This document shows positions 16,824 to 24,990 of a stretch of 64,000 bases of DNA, piece by piece; position 1 is the stretch's first letter, and each line of letters opens with the position of its first letter. Under the pieces are notes generated by a model. The model made no database searches. It was not told the DNA's origin and worked only from the letters and a program-made list of their open reading frames with translations. The position numbers and the translations under genes were made by a program. Source of the DNA: 67-14 sp020438345 (GTDB taxonomy: Bacteria > Actinomycetota > Thermoleophilia > Solirubrobacterales > 70-9); assembly GCA_937872475.1 (NCBI GenBank), contig CALMSY010000030.1, forward strand, positions 23,316 through 87,315, read 5' to 3'.

Positions 16824-17255
16824 ATGGAACTCAAGGTTCAGCTACTGAGCGATTCGGCAACCCTGCCGACCCGTGCCCATGAGGGCGACGCCGGACTTGA
16901 CCTTTACGCCTCCGAGCCGGCCCATATCGGCCCGGCTGAACGCTGGCAGGTCGCGACCGGGATCGCGGTCGAGATCCCCGATGGGCACGCCGGCCTTGTC
17001 TTGCCACGTTCCGGCCTCGCGCGTCGCCACGGGATCTCATTGGTCAACGCACCGGGCCTGATTGACGCCGGCTACCGGGGCGAGGTGAAGGTCCTCTTGC
17101 TGAACAACGACCCGGCCGAGATCTTCCGGATCAAGCCGGGTGATCGGATCGCCCAGCTCCTGGTCACCCCTCTTGCCGCGGTGGAGCCGGTGCAGGCCGA
17201 CGCTCTCAGCGAGAGCGTCCGGGGCGAAGGCGGTTTCGGCTCAACCGGTCGCTGA
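16824..17255 (+). CDS. dut: Deoxyuridine 5'-triphosphate nucleotidohydrolase
   Basis: Trimeric dUTPase (143 aa) that hydrolyses dUTP to dUMP, keeping uracil out of DNA and feeding thymidylate synthesis. The five conserved motifs are in order: EGDAGLDLYA (I), LPRSGLARRHGI (II), GLIDAGYRGEVKVLLLN (III), RIKPGDRIAQLLV (IV) and the C-terminal arm RGEGGFGSTGR (V). ATG 16824 begins eight bases after a TAGAGT hexamer. The 210 bases that follow, before the gatD stop, show no gene or clear signal. Confidence 0.97.
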   Translation: MELKVQLLSDSATLPTRAHEGDAGLDLYASEPAHIGPAERWQVATGIAVEIPDGHAGLVLPRSGLARRHGISLVNAPGLIDAGYRGEVKVLLLNNDPAEIFRIKPGDRIAQLLVTPLAAVEPVQADALSESVRGEGGFGSTGR

Positions 17256-17465
17256 GAGAGCGCTGGCCCGGGCGTCTCAACGGATCAACCGGCTCAAGCG
17301 GAAGGTGCAGCCGGGCTCGCTCCCAATTTTGTAGCAGCGCGTTCGTTGTCTCGCGGCACCAGTCGGCTACGAGGCGACGCGCCGGTGCAGGCAGATCGTC
17401 CGGCGAGCACATTTCCATCATCGATGCCCCAGTTGCCTCGTAGGCCCCACAGCGGGCGTGAAAAT

Positions 17466-18227
17466 TCAGCCGTTGCGGGCTGCGGTGAGAGCGGCCTGGT
17501 GGGCTGCGTCTTCAAGCGAGTCTTCGAGCGGCTCCAGTTCCGGACGCTCACCGTGGTGGTGTTCGAGGGCGGTGGCGATCAGGTGATCGGCCAGCCAGGC
17601 GTTCTTTGGTAGCAGGGGACCATGGAGGTAGGTGCCGATCAGGTTGTCCTGTCTGACCCCCTCGAAGCCATCCTGACCGTTGTTGCCGTGGCCGTGAATG
17701 ACCTTGCCAAGCGGCGCTGTGTCGGGGCCGAGGCGGGTGCGGCCGCCGTGGTTTTCGAAACCGGCCAGCACCTTTGCCTCACCGTCAGCCAGGGCGTTGG
17801 GATTACCGTCGAGGTTGACCTCAATCGCGACCGGTCCGATCAGGCGGGGTCCCGGTTCACGGACTGTTTTCAGGTCAACCAGGCCGAGACCCTCGATCGT
17901 CTCGCCTTCCAGTTCATAGGACTCGCCCAGCAGCTGATAGCCGCCACACACTGCGAGGATCGCGGCGCCGTCTTCCTTGGCCACCTTCATCGCCTCTTGC
18001 TTGGTCTGGTTCAGATCCTTCGCGACCGCCTTCTGGTCGCGGTCCTGACCTCCGCCCATGTAGAGCAAGTCGAAATCGTCGGGGTTGAAGCTCTCACCGG
18101 GGCCGCAGCGGGTCACCTCAAACTGGATTCCGCGCCACTCGCAGCGGTGCTGGAGAAAGAGGATGTTGCCCCGGTCGGCGTAAATGTTCATCTGGTCCGG
18201 GTACAGGCTGAGCAGGCGAAGCTTCAT
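17466..18227 (-). CDS. gatD: Lipid II isoglutaminyl synthase, glutaminase subunit GatD
   Basis: Glutamine amidotransferase (253 aa) that supplies ammonia to MurT to amidate D-isoglutamate of lipid II. It has the CobB/CobQ-like GATase fold with the nucleophile C94 in LAVCGGYQLLG and a conserved His in GTYLHGPLLPKN. It begins RLLSLYPDQMNIYADRGNI, a typical GatD N-terminus. MurT lies upstream on the same strand with one methyltransferase gene between them, whereas murT-gatD are usually adjacent. ATG 18227 has TAGGGT six bases upstream, suggesting its own promoter in addition to read-through. Confidence 0.9.
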   Translation of the reverse strand: MKLRLLSLYPDQMNIYADRGNILFLQHRCEWRGIQFEVTRCGPGESFNPDDFDLLYMGGGQDRDQKAVAKDLNQTKQEAMKVAKEDGAAILAVCGGYQLLGESYELEGETIEGLGLVDLKTVREPGPRLIGPVAIEVNLDGNPNALADGEAKVLAGFENHGGRTRLGPDTAPLGKVIHGHGNNGQDGFEGVRQDNLIGTYLHGPLLPKNAWLADHLIATALEHHHGERPELEPLEDSLEDAAHQAALTAARNG

Positions 18228-18233
18228 GGGGCA

Positions 18234-18239
18234 ACCCTA
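18234..18239 (-). promoter_or_regulatory. Leaderless-type -10 of gatD
   Basis: TAGGGT on the minus strand six bases before ATG 18227, in the 44-base gap after the methyltransferase gene. Confidence 0.4.
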
Positions 18240-18271
18240 AAGGTCATGGGCAAAGACCCGGGCAACGGGAT

Positions 18272-19054
18272 TCAGGGGTTTCCGGCTTTGTGTCGCGCGA
18301 CGACGATCACCGTGGCGATGTGGCGGTCAGTCTCGGGAATCTCGATCGTCCGCTCCACTGCCAGGCCGGCTTCCGCGAGCTCATCGTTCAGCATGTGGCG
18401 GTCCATCCGATCGAGGGTGATGCGGTCATGAGATTCTTGCAGCGAGCCGTCCGGTGCCACGACCTGACGCAGACAAATAACCGTCAGGGAATCACCGTCG
18501 TCCTCGACCGCGACCGGCCGGCTGGCGTAAACCCATTCACCGATCTCCCGGACATCCGGCAGAACATCAACCTGCCGGGAGTCCTCCGGGATCCATTCGG
18601 AGATCGCGAAGGCGGCGGTGCCGTCCGGTGAAAGCCGCTGCCGGACCCCTTCGAGCAAGGCGCCCCGCGAGAGCTTGCCGCCGACGATGTGAAGCAACTG
18701 CTGGGGCGCGATGATCGCCTCGAAACGATCCTGCCCGAGATCCAGGGAAGCGAGGTCGGTGGCGCTGCCGGTAACGGCCGAGACCCGCTCATCCGCGGAA
18801 AGCCGGTTCAGGTCAGCGGCCAAATGCGGGTCAACCTCAACGCCGACCACCACCCGACCCTCGGCCGCGAGATGACGGGCGACCCGTCCGATCCCGCAGC
18901 CGAGATCAAGTACGGCTGCGATACCCCCGGCCGAACCAGCGTTGCCTGTGATCTCGCTCCAGGCCGGCAGGTCAGCCGTGTAGCCGCAGGACTCGACCAG
19001 CTGCCAGATCGCAACCTCGGGCGAGTCCGGGTCGCTGAGAATCAAGCTTCCCAA
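18272..19054 (-). CDS. Class I SAM-dependent methyltransferase
   Basis: The 260-residue protein has the SAM-binding motif I VLDLGCGIGRVARHLA near residue 48, an acidic end of strand 2 (VVGVEVDPHL) and ATDLASLDL for motif II. Substrate is unknown. The first codons overlap the end of murT by 13 bases, so it is translated with it, and gatD follows after 44 bases. Its position between the two subunits of the lipid II amidating enzyme suggests an envelope substrate, but this is only inference from context. Confidence 0.82.
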   Translation of the reverse strand: MGSLILSDPDSPEVAIWQLVESCGYTADLPAWSEITGNAGSAGGIAAVLDLGCGIGRVARHLAAEGRVVVGVEVDPHLAADLNRLSADERVSAVTGSATDLASLDLGQDRFEAIIAPQQLLHIVGGKLSRGALLEGVRQRLSPDGTAAFAISEWIPEDSRQVDVLPDVREIGEWVYASRPVAVEDDGDSLTVICLRQVVAPDGSLQESHDRITLDRMDRHMLNDELAEAGLAVERTIEIPETDRHIATVIVVARHKAGNP

Positions 19055-20394
19055 TATCGCCCGGCGTCACCCTTCTCGGCAAGCAAGTTCCGCAAGTCGA
19101 GCAGGGCGGTGTAGGTCGGCATGGCGAAAAGCTGGCCCTCAGATGTGGCCAGCGCCCGGTCGAGCGCGGCCTCCGGGTCCTCGATCAGGTTGATCCGCTC
19201 AAGCGGCCAGCCGGCGTACTTGAGCCGCAGCGCCATCTCCGCGGCGCGGGTACCGGTGCAGGTGATCTTGCCGACTCGTTCGGCCAACATCTCGAAGTCG
19301 GCATCCCAGATCCAGGACACATCCCGGCCATCGGCGATCCGGTCGTTCAGGGCGACCCAAAGGTCGATCGGTGCCGGTTCCAGGGCCAGGGTTCTGATCA
19401 CCTCATTCGCGCCGGCCGGATTCTTGATCAACAGGATCGAAAGCGAGGTCTCGCCGATCTCGATCCGCTCGACCCTGCCGAAGACGGCCTTCATGCCGGA
19501 GAGGCTCCGGACTGCTTCAACGACCGGCACTCCCATCTGACGGGCGGTGGCAAGCGCCCCGAGAGCGTTGTAGAGGTTGTAGAGCCCGGGAAGTGGCAGC
19601 CTGAGTTCCGATTCGCCTTCCGGCGAGACGATGGTCGCCTTGACCCCGGACATTCCCTTCAGGCTGATCCTGGTTGCGCTCAAATCAGGTGCGGGCCGGC
19701 GCATCCCGCAGCCTTCGCAGTGGTAGTGGCCGAGATGACCGACGAAGGCCCGGTCATAAGTCAGTTCGTGCCCGCAGACCCGGCAGAGTTTCGCATCATG
19801 TGCGTGCTGCAACTCGGGCAAGGCCTGCGACACGTCCTCAATACCGAAATAGGTGGTGCCGGACCCGCTCGAGTTTCCAATGTCGGCGATCAACGGGTCG
19901 TCGGCATTGAGTACGAACGCAGTGTCGCCAGATCGTCGGGCAGCGAGTGCGGCCCAGGCGTCAGCCAGGGTCTCCGTCTCGCCGTAACGATCAAGTTGGT
20001 CCCGGAACAGGTTGCCGAGCAGGATCGTCTCCGGTTTGAGGCGATCGGCGACTTCCGGCAGCCAGGCCTCGTCAACTTCGAAGAGACCCTCGGTTCCCTT
20101 TTGCTCAAGGAGCGCGGTCGCGACACCCCAGGTCATGTTGGAACCGGCCCGGTTGTGGACCGGGTGGCGACCGACCCCGTCGAGAATGGTTGCGAGCATC
20201 GAGGCAGTCGTCGTCTTGCCGTTGGTGGCGCTGATCAGAGTACTGCCGCCGGTCAGATCTTCACCCAGTTTGCTGATCGCGTCCTTGTCCAGCTTGAGCA
20301 GGATCCGGCCAGGCAACGTCGTGCCGCCTCCCTTGCCTGTCGCCCGGCTGAGTCGCCCGACCGAGCGGGCAAAAGCGGCTTTGGCGCGAATCAA
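19042..20394 (-). CDS. murT: Lipid II isoglutaminyl synthase, Mur-ligase subunit MurT
   Basis: ATP-dependent amidating subunit of the MurT/GatD complex (450 aa). Mur-ligase central domain with P-loop ATNGKTTTA at about 56-64, an inserted four-cysteine zinc ribbon (CRVCGHELTYD ... YHCEGCGMRRP, about 205-235) that marks MurT, and a C-terminal DUF1727 domain with NDRIADGRDVSWIWDADFE. It overlaps the DAG-kinase-like gene by 4 bases and the methyltransferase by 13 bases. Product is amidated lipid II, needed for efficient cross-linking. Confidence 0.92.
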   Translation of the reverse strand: MIRAKAAFARSVGRLSRATGKGGGTTLPGRILLKLDKDAISKLGEDLTGGSTLISATNGKTTTASMLATILDGVGRHPVHNRAGSNMTWGVATALLEQKGTEGLFEVDEAWLPEVADRLKPETILLGNLFRDQLDRYGETETLADAWAALAARRSGDTAFVLNADDPLIADIGNSSGSGTTYFGIEDVSQALPELQHAHDAKLCRVCGHELTYDRAFVGHLGHYHCEGCGMRRPAPDLSATRISLKGMSGVKATIVSPEGESELRLPLPGLYNLYNALGALATARQMGVPVVEAVRSLSGMKAVFGRVERIEIGETSLSILLIKNPAGANEVIRTLALEPAPIDLWVALNDRIADGRDVSWIWDADFEMLAERVGKITCTGTRAAEMALRLKYAGWPLERINLIEDPEAALDRALATSEGQLFAMPTYTALLDLRNLLAEKGDAGRYWEA

Positions 20395-21284
20395 GTTGCC
20401 GACTCCGGGACGATCATCTTCAGCGCAGCGGGGATCACCCGGATCGTGGCTGGAAGCTCGGTCAGCGGGTCACCATCTGCATACACAGTGAAAGGGCGGC
20501 TGGCCCGGATCTCGATCGAATTGGCTTTGTGACTCGTGACAACTTCAGAGTCGTCGACATGAGTGCCCTTGAAGACCTTTGGCAGATTGAGCAGAAACCG
20601 CATCTTGCCGACGTCGCCGATCGTGATCACATCGAGCTTGCCGTCATCGATCTCCGCGTACGGAGCGACGTTCATGCCGCCACCGTAGAAACCGTTGTTC
20701 GCGGCCGCGATCGTGTAACCGGTGATCCGGGTCTGGACCCCTCCTTCAAGCAGGGTGAAGCGGGCCGGCTTCCAGGTGAGCAGCGCCCGCAAGGCCGCGT
20801 ATGCGTAAACCGGCTGGCCCTTGAGCAGCTTCGCGTCGTTTGCGATTCTGTTCGCTTCGGAGTCGAAGCCGACCGAGGCGATCCCGAGAAAACGCTTTCC
20901 GTTGGCGTCCCCGACATCGATCTGCCTGGTGATACCCGCCTTCAGGCAGGCCACCGCCTCGGAGGGATCAGTCGGGATGCCGAGACCACGGGCGAGGTCG
21001 TTGCCGCGGCCGGCAGGGATCAAACCGACCGGAGTGCCGACCCCCGCGAGAGCGCCTCCAACTGCGCCGATCAAACCGTCACCGCTCATCACCACAGGAA
21101 TCTCCCGGGCATCGACCGCCTCGAAAGCCAGGTCGACACCATGCTCCAGGGAGCGGGTCCGCTCGATCCGGAAAGGCATGCGGAGGATGTCGAGCTGTCT
21201 TTCAACAGCGGGCAGCAGCTGCTTCGAGCGTCCGCCGCCGGAACTCGGGTTCATTATCAACGTGTAGGCCTGCTCAACCGGCAT
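20391..21284 (-). CDS. Diacylglycerol kinase family lipid kinase
   Basis: DagK/YegS-type lipid kinase, 297 aa. It begins YTLIMNPSSGGGRSK, the phosphate-binding N-terminal signature, and has the nucleotide loop as MSGDGLIGAVGGAL in place of the usual GGDGT, then GLIPAGRGNDLARGLGI. The C-terminal beta domain includes RFTLLEGGVQ and FTVYADGDPLTEL. Family members phosphorylate diacylglycerol or related lipids in the inner membrane leaflet; in a wall cluster, recycling of lipid carriers is a reasonable guess. It follows the methyltransferase by 3 bases and overlaps murT by 4. Confidence 0.88.
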   Translation of the reverse strand: MPVEQAYTLIMNPSSGGGRSKQLLPAVERQLDILRMPFRIERTRSLEHGVDLAFEAVDAREIPVVMSGDGLIGAVGGALAGVGTPVGLIPAGRGNDLARGLGIPTDPSEAVACLKAGITRQIDVGDANGKRFLGIASVGFDSEANRIANDAKLLKGQPVYAYAALRALLTWKPARFTLLEGGVQTRITGYTIAAANNGFYGGGMNVAPYAEIDDGKLDVITIGDVGKMRFLLNLPKVFKGTHVDDSEVVTSHKANSIEIRASRPFTVYADGDPLTELPATIRVIPAALKMIVPESAT

Positions 21285-21287
21285 CGT

Positions 21288-21932
21288 CTACGCCATTGTC
21301 CCGAGAACCCAGGTGCCCTGGCCTGCCGTGCCGGTGATGACATGATCAAACCCGTGCCCGGCCAGCTTCCGGAGGATCAGGCCCTCAGGAGTACTGAAAG
21401 GGGTTGCATCACCGCGACTCGTGGTGATCAGGGCCGAACCGCCCGGTCGCAAGACACGCGAGATTTCCCTGAAGAAGATCGGCATGTTGACCTGGGTGAC
21501 GAGATCGAAGCTGTCATCCGGGTATGGCAGCGAATGCGCGTCGCCAGTCCTGAAAGCAACCCTGCCCTCAGGGTCCAGCCCGACCTTGGCATTGGCCTTG
21601 GCGATCATCGCTGGTGAAAGATCGAGACCCCGAACACTGGCGCGAGGGTACTCGCGGGAAAGGAACAACGTAGCGGCCCCGGTCCCACAGCCGAGATCCA
21701 GAACCCTTTCCGGGACTCTACTTACCTCGAGCAGGCCGGAAGCTAGCGCCTGGAGGTGCTCTGGTGAACCAGCCCGGGTGCGGTCATCCCAGCCTTCCGA
21801 GGCCCGATCGAAGAACCGCATCACCGGCCGGCTGAGGAGCGGCCAGGCCCAGGGAGCCTGGGCAGCGATCCGACAGATCGTCTTGCCGGCAAGCACTACG
21901 CGGCGGTTCGGGACTTCGCGACCTTCGGGCAC
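21288..21932 (-). CDS. Class I SAM-dependent methyltransferase
   Basis: Methyltransferase of 214 aa, UbiE/Methyltransf_11 type: motif I VLDLGCGTGAATLFLS near residue 76, VRGLDLSPAMIAKAN, AFRTGDAHSLPYPDDSFDLVTQ, and VLRPGGSALITTSRG. It is the first gene of the minus-strand cluster methyltransferase-DagK-MurT-methyltransferase-GatD. GTG 21932 has CATGAT six bases upstream. It is divergent from the cyclophilin gene over 41 bases. Substrate is unknown. Confidence 0.85.
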   Translation of the reverse strand: MPEGREVPNRRVVLAGKTICRIAAQAPWAWPLLSRPVMRFFDRASEGWDDRTRAGSPEHLQALASGLLEVSRVPERVLDLGCGTGAATLFLSREYPRASVRGLDLSPAMIAKANAKVGLDPEGRVAFRTGDAHSLPYPDDSFDLVTQVNMPIFFREISRVLRPGGSALITTSRGDATPFSTPEGLILRKLAGHGFDHVITGTAGQGTWVLGTMA

Positions 21933-21960
21933 CTGCGGATCATGCCAAAGCGGGGAGTTC

Positions 21961-21966
21961 TAGACT
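21961..21966 (+). promoter_or_regulatory. Leaderless-type -10 of the cyclophilin gene
   Basis: TAGACT seven bases before ATG 21974, without a Shine-Dalgarno. Confidence 0.45.
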
Positions 21967-21973
21967 GGCGCGA

Positions 21974-22624
21974 ATGACTGAACGCGCGAAGCTCGTGACC
22001 CTGGGAGTTGTTGGAATCGCATTGGCCGTGATCGTTGCGGTTGTGCTGGTCGGCAAAGGTGGTGACGACGATGGCGGCGATACCGCGGTTCCGGTGACCA
22101 AGAACACCACTCTCGAGAAGCCGGCTCCGGGTTCGGTTCTCGAGGAAGGCGAGAAAGCCAGTGTGGTCATGGAAACAAGCGAAGGTGACTTCACGATCGA
22201 GCTCGACAACGAAAACTGGCCGATCACTGCCAACAGCTTCGCCTACCTGACCGAGGAGGGTTTTTTCGACGGTCTCGGCTTTCATCGGATCGTTCCTGAC
22301 TTTGTGATTCAGGGTGGTGATCCGTTAGGAGACGGAACGGGCGGTCCGGGCTACAGCGTGGTCGAGACACCGCCACAGGACACCACCTATCCGGTCGGGA
22401 CAGTAGCCATGGCCAAATCCGGCGCTGAAGCTCCCGGCACGTCAGCCAGTCAGTTCTTTGTTGTTACCGGGGTCCAGGGCGAGGGCCTGACACCCGACTA
22501 TGCGATCGCCGGCACAGTCACCGATGGCATGGACGTCGTAGATGCGATCGGAAAGCTCGGAGGCTCCGATGAACAGCCCACCGAATCGGTTGTGATCGAC
22601 AAGGCAGTACTCAAGCGGGGCTGA
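21974..22624 (+). CDS. Membrane-anchored cyclophilin-type peptidyl-prolyl isomerase
   Basis: PPIase of 216 aa with an N-terminal hydrophobic segment (about residues 9-27, LVTLGVVGIALAVIVAVVLV) that anchors or exports it, then a Gly/Asp-rich linker and a cyclophilin domain from about 62. Key residues are present: FHRIVPDFVIQGGDP (catalytic Arg), MAKSGAEAPGTSASQFFVV, and DYAIAGTVTDGMDVVD. It probably helps folding outside the membrane. An alpha/beta hydrolase gene follows after 3 bases. Confidence 0.92.
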   Translation: MTERAKLVTLGVVGIALAVIVAVVLVGKGGDDDGGDTAVPVTKNTTLEKPAPGSVLEEGEKASVVMETSEGDFTIELDNENWPITANSFAYLTEEGFFDGLGFHRIVPDFVIQGGDPLGDGTGGPGYSVVETPPQDTTYPVGTVAMAKSGAEAPGTSASQFFVVTGVQGEGLTPDYAIAGTVTDGMDVVDAIGKLGGSDEQPTESVVIDKAVLKRG

Positions 22625-22627
22625 TTC

Positions 22628-23461
22628 TTGACGGTGGAGCCCGAGTCCTTCACCGTCAGGTCCGGCGAAGGGTTCCCGGCTATTGAAGGCGAGGTTGCGG
22701 GTCAAGGGCGCGAAATCGTTCTTTGCCACGGACTTTCGGCGACTCGCAAATATGTGGTCCACGGATCGGGCTATCTGCCAAGACGGGGCTACAGGCTCAC
22801 CACCTTTGATGCCCGGGGCCACGGGGCCAGTGACCCGGCAGATTCCTACGACTACGAAGGCCTGGCGCTGGATCTGGACCGGGTCGTGCGGGATCGCGAA
22901 ATTCGTGGCCCGGTGATATTCGGAGGGCATTCGATGGGCTGCCATACGGTCGCCCGGCGAGCCCTTGAATCTCCGGGCTCGGTTGCGGCCCTGATCCTCG
23001 CCGGGCCGGTCTATATGGAGGGCGTTGAGGACGACGAAACCCGATGGGATGACCGGGCAGACGCGATGCTCCGCGGTCCGGAGGCCTTTGCCGACGAAGT
23101 CACCAGGGGAATGTCCGGAGATATGAAGAAGACGGTCTGGAGAATCGCCCGTGATCGGGCAAGGCTGCACGCCCATCCCGACGCCGTCGCGCAGGCCTTG
23201 CGCGAGGTGCCGCGCTCCAGTCCCTTCGGTTCGATTGCCGACCTTGCCGCGTTGGACCTGCCGGTCCTGGTTGTGGGGAGCCACGATGATTTCGACCCGG
23301 GACATCCATACGAGGTTGCGAAGGCATGGTCAGGGACCATCCCCGGGTCCGAGCTGATCTGTGAAGAAAAGGGCGAATCGCCACTCGCCTGGCAGGGTGG
23401 AAAGCTCTCCCGCGTAATTGATGACTTTCTTGGCCGGCACGGACTCGCACCGCCTGCCTGA
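22628..23461 (+). CDS. Alpha/beta hydrolase
   Basis: Serine hydrolase fold, 277 aa, with oxyanion segment VLCHGLSATRKY, the nucleophile elbow GGHSMG (Ser near residue 102), and a late Asp in VVGSHDDFDPGH. A clear C-terminal catalytic His in the expected place is not obvious, so the triad is only partly assigned. Substrate unknown. It is 3 bases after the cyclophilin gene; the start is TTG 22628, with GTG 22634 as alternative. Confidence 0.8.
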   Translation: MTVEPESFTVRSGEGFPAIEGEVAGQGREIVLCHGLSATRKYVVHGSGYLPRRGYRLTTFDARGHGASDPADSYDYEGLALDLDRVVRDREIRGPVIFGGHSMGCHTVARRALESPGSVAALILAGPVYMEGVEDDETRWDDRADAMLRGPEAFADEVTRGMSGDMKKTVWRIARDRARLHAHPDAVAQALREVPRSSPFGSIADLAALDLPVLVVGSHDDFDPGHPYEVAKAWSGTIPGSELICEEKGESPLAWQGGKLSRVIDDFLGRHGLAPPA

Positions 23462-23471
23462 GAGAGCGCGG

Positions 23472-23477
23472 TAGCCT
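23472..23477 (+). promoter_or_regulatory. Leaderless-type -10 of the formylglycine-generating enzyme gene
   Basis: TAGCCT eight bases before GTG 23486. It would make the in-frame TTG at 23477 too close to be transcribed as a start. Confidence 0.3.
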
Positions 23478-23485
23478 TGGTTCCG

Positions 23486-24454
23486 GTGGAAGAAAGCGAA
23501 CAACCTCCCGGACCGCCGCCACAACCTGGCATGCGCTGGGTGCCCGGTGGTACTTACACGATGGGTAGTGAACGCCACTACCCGGAAGAAAGGCCCGCCG
23601 GGCCGGTTTCCGTCGAAGGTTTCTGGATGGACGAGACCGCGGTTACGAACCGGCAGTTCGCCCGGTTTGTCGCCGAGACCGGGTATGTGACAACCGCAGA
23701 AAAATCACCTGATCCAGCCATGTACCCGGGGGCCGACCCGGCAATGCTGGTGCCCGGTTCGATCACGTTCGCCAAGCCGGCGGGTCCGGTTGATCTGGAG
23801 GAGCCGATGCAATGGTGGGCCTGGACCCCGGGTGCCCAGTGGAGACATCCCTGGGGACCTCGGACGACCCTCGACGGGCTTGAGGACCACCCGGTGACCC
23901 AGGTCACTTTCGAAGATGCGGATGCATTCTCGCGCTGGGCGGGCAAGACACTCCCGACCGAGGCGCAGTGGGAGCGGGCCGGAAGGGGAGGCATCGAAGG
24001 TGCCGAGTTTGCCTGGGGCGATGAGATCGCACCGGACGGGGAAGAGAGAATGAACCGCTGGATCGGCGAGTTCCCCTGGAAGTTCCGGCCTCGCCCGGGC
24101 GGTTCGCGGAAGCCCGGGACGGTTGCGGTAAGAACCTTCCCGCCCAACCCTTACGGGCTTTACGAGATCACCGGGAACGCCTGGGAATGGACGAACACCT
24201 GGTTTGAAGACCATCATCCGGAACCTGCAAGTAGCTGTTGTGGAGCGGCGAATCCACTCGGGCCCGGAGTGGAGGAGAGCCGTGATCCGGCCAGTGGTAT
24301 CCCGCGAAAGGTCCTGAAGGGCGGATCATTCCTCTGCGCCGAGAATTACTGCTCAAGGTATCGGCCTTCCTCGCGCATTCCGGAAAGTATTGAAAGCTCC
24401 ACCTGTCACATCACGTTCCGTTGTGTGGTCCCCGGGCCGGGGGCGGCAACCTGA
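23486..24454 (+). CDS. Formylglycine-generating enzyme (sulfatase-modifying factor family)
   Basis: Copper-dependent oxidase that converts the active-site Cys of sulfatases to formylglycine. The 322-residue protein spans the whole FGE-sulfatase fold: MRWVPGGTYTMGSERHYPEE, DETAVTNRQFARFV, GKTLPTEAQWERAGRGG, NPYGLYEITGNAWEWT, and the C-terminal KGGSFLCAENYCSRYRPSSR. That last motif keeps the two active-site cysteines five residues apart (C284 and C289), which separates true FGEs from the many non-catalytic family members such as EgtB-like or lectin proteins. No sulfatase gene lies in this window. TTG 23477 is an alternative start. Confidence 0.9.
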   Translation: MEESEQPPGPPPQPGMRWVPGGTYTMGSERHYPEERPAGPVSVEGFWMDETAVTNRQFARFVAETGYVTTAEKSPDPAMYPGADPAMLVPGSITFAKPAGPVDLEEPMQWWAWTPGAQWRHPWGPRTTLDGLEDHPVTQVTFEDADAFSRWAGKTLPTEAQWERAGRGGIEGAEFAWGDEIAPDGEERMNRWIGEFPWKFRPRPGGSRKPGTVAVRTFPPNPYGLYEITGNAWEWTNTWFEDHHPEPASSCCGAANPLGPGVEESRDPASGIPRKVLKGGSFLCAENYCSRYRPSSRIPESIESSTCHITFRCVVPGPGAAT

Positions 24455-24544
24455 TCCCTGCCCTGACGGGAGCCGGATAGGGTTCCGGGTACTGTGGGCT
24501 CGTCCGGGCCCGGCAGGCCAACAACGAATTGACGGAGGAGTCCA

Positions 24545-24976
24545 TTGTCTGAAACGAGTGGTTCAAAACCCCCGGGAGGGTCTGCCGCCTGGGCGACCTG
24601 GGTCGCGTTCGCAGGGATCATGCTGATGCTGATTGGCGTGTTCAGCGTCATCGCCGGCCTTGCCGCCACTTTCGATGACGGCTACATCACCAAGAGCACC
24701 GGAAACGGCGAGATCTTCCTGCTCAACATCACCACGCTCGGAATCGCCTGGATCATCCTCGGCGTGATCAAGGCCTGGGCGGGTTGGGCACTGATCATGG
24801 GGCGTGAATGGGCGCGCTTCGTGACGATCTTCCTGGTTTGTCTCCATGTGATCATCGACTTGCTGACGATCACCTCCCAGCCTTTCCTCAGCCTCGTCTT
24901 CATCGTCGTTGACCTGGTCATCCTCTACGCGGTTACGGTCCGCTGGGATGAGGCCAAGGTCGGCATGGGGGACTAG
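24545..24976 (+). CDS. Four-helix membrane protein (DUF7144-like)
   Basis: A 143-residue integral membrane protein with four hydrophobic segments (about 15-42, 60-83, 88-108, 112-132). The arrangement with WVAFAGIMLMLIGVFSVIAGLAA and the central ILGVIKAWAGWALIMGREWAR is common in actinobacterial proteins of unknown function that I associate with DUF7144. The start is TTG 24545, decided by GGAGGAG at 24534-24540. It precedes a YihY-family gene by 14 bases. Confidence 0.78.
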   Translation: MSETSGSKPPGGSAAWATWVAFAGIMLMLIGVFSVIAGLAATFDDGYITKSTGNGEIFLLNITTLGIAWIILGVIKAWAGWALIMGREWARFVTIFLVCLHVIIDLLTITSQPFLSLVFIVVDLVILYAVTVRWDEAKVGMGD

Positions 24977-24990
24977 CAGCGACTTCCAGG

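Noticed and set aside
17256..17465. Possible inverted repeat (TACGAGGC words) between dut and gatD
   Set aside because: The arms are imperfect and about 70 bases apart; nothing else supports a function.
20529..21617. A 362-codon plus-strand frame
   Set aside because: Antisense to the DAG-kinase-like and methyltransferase genes, both with clear motifs.
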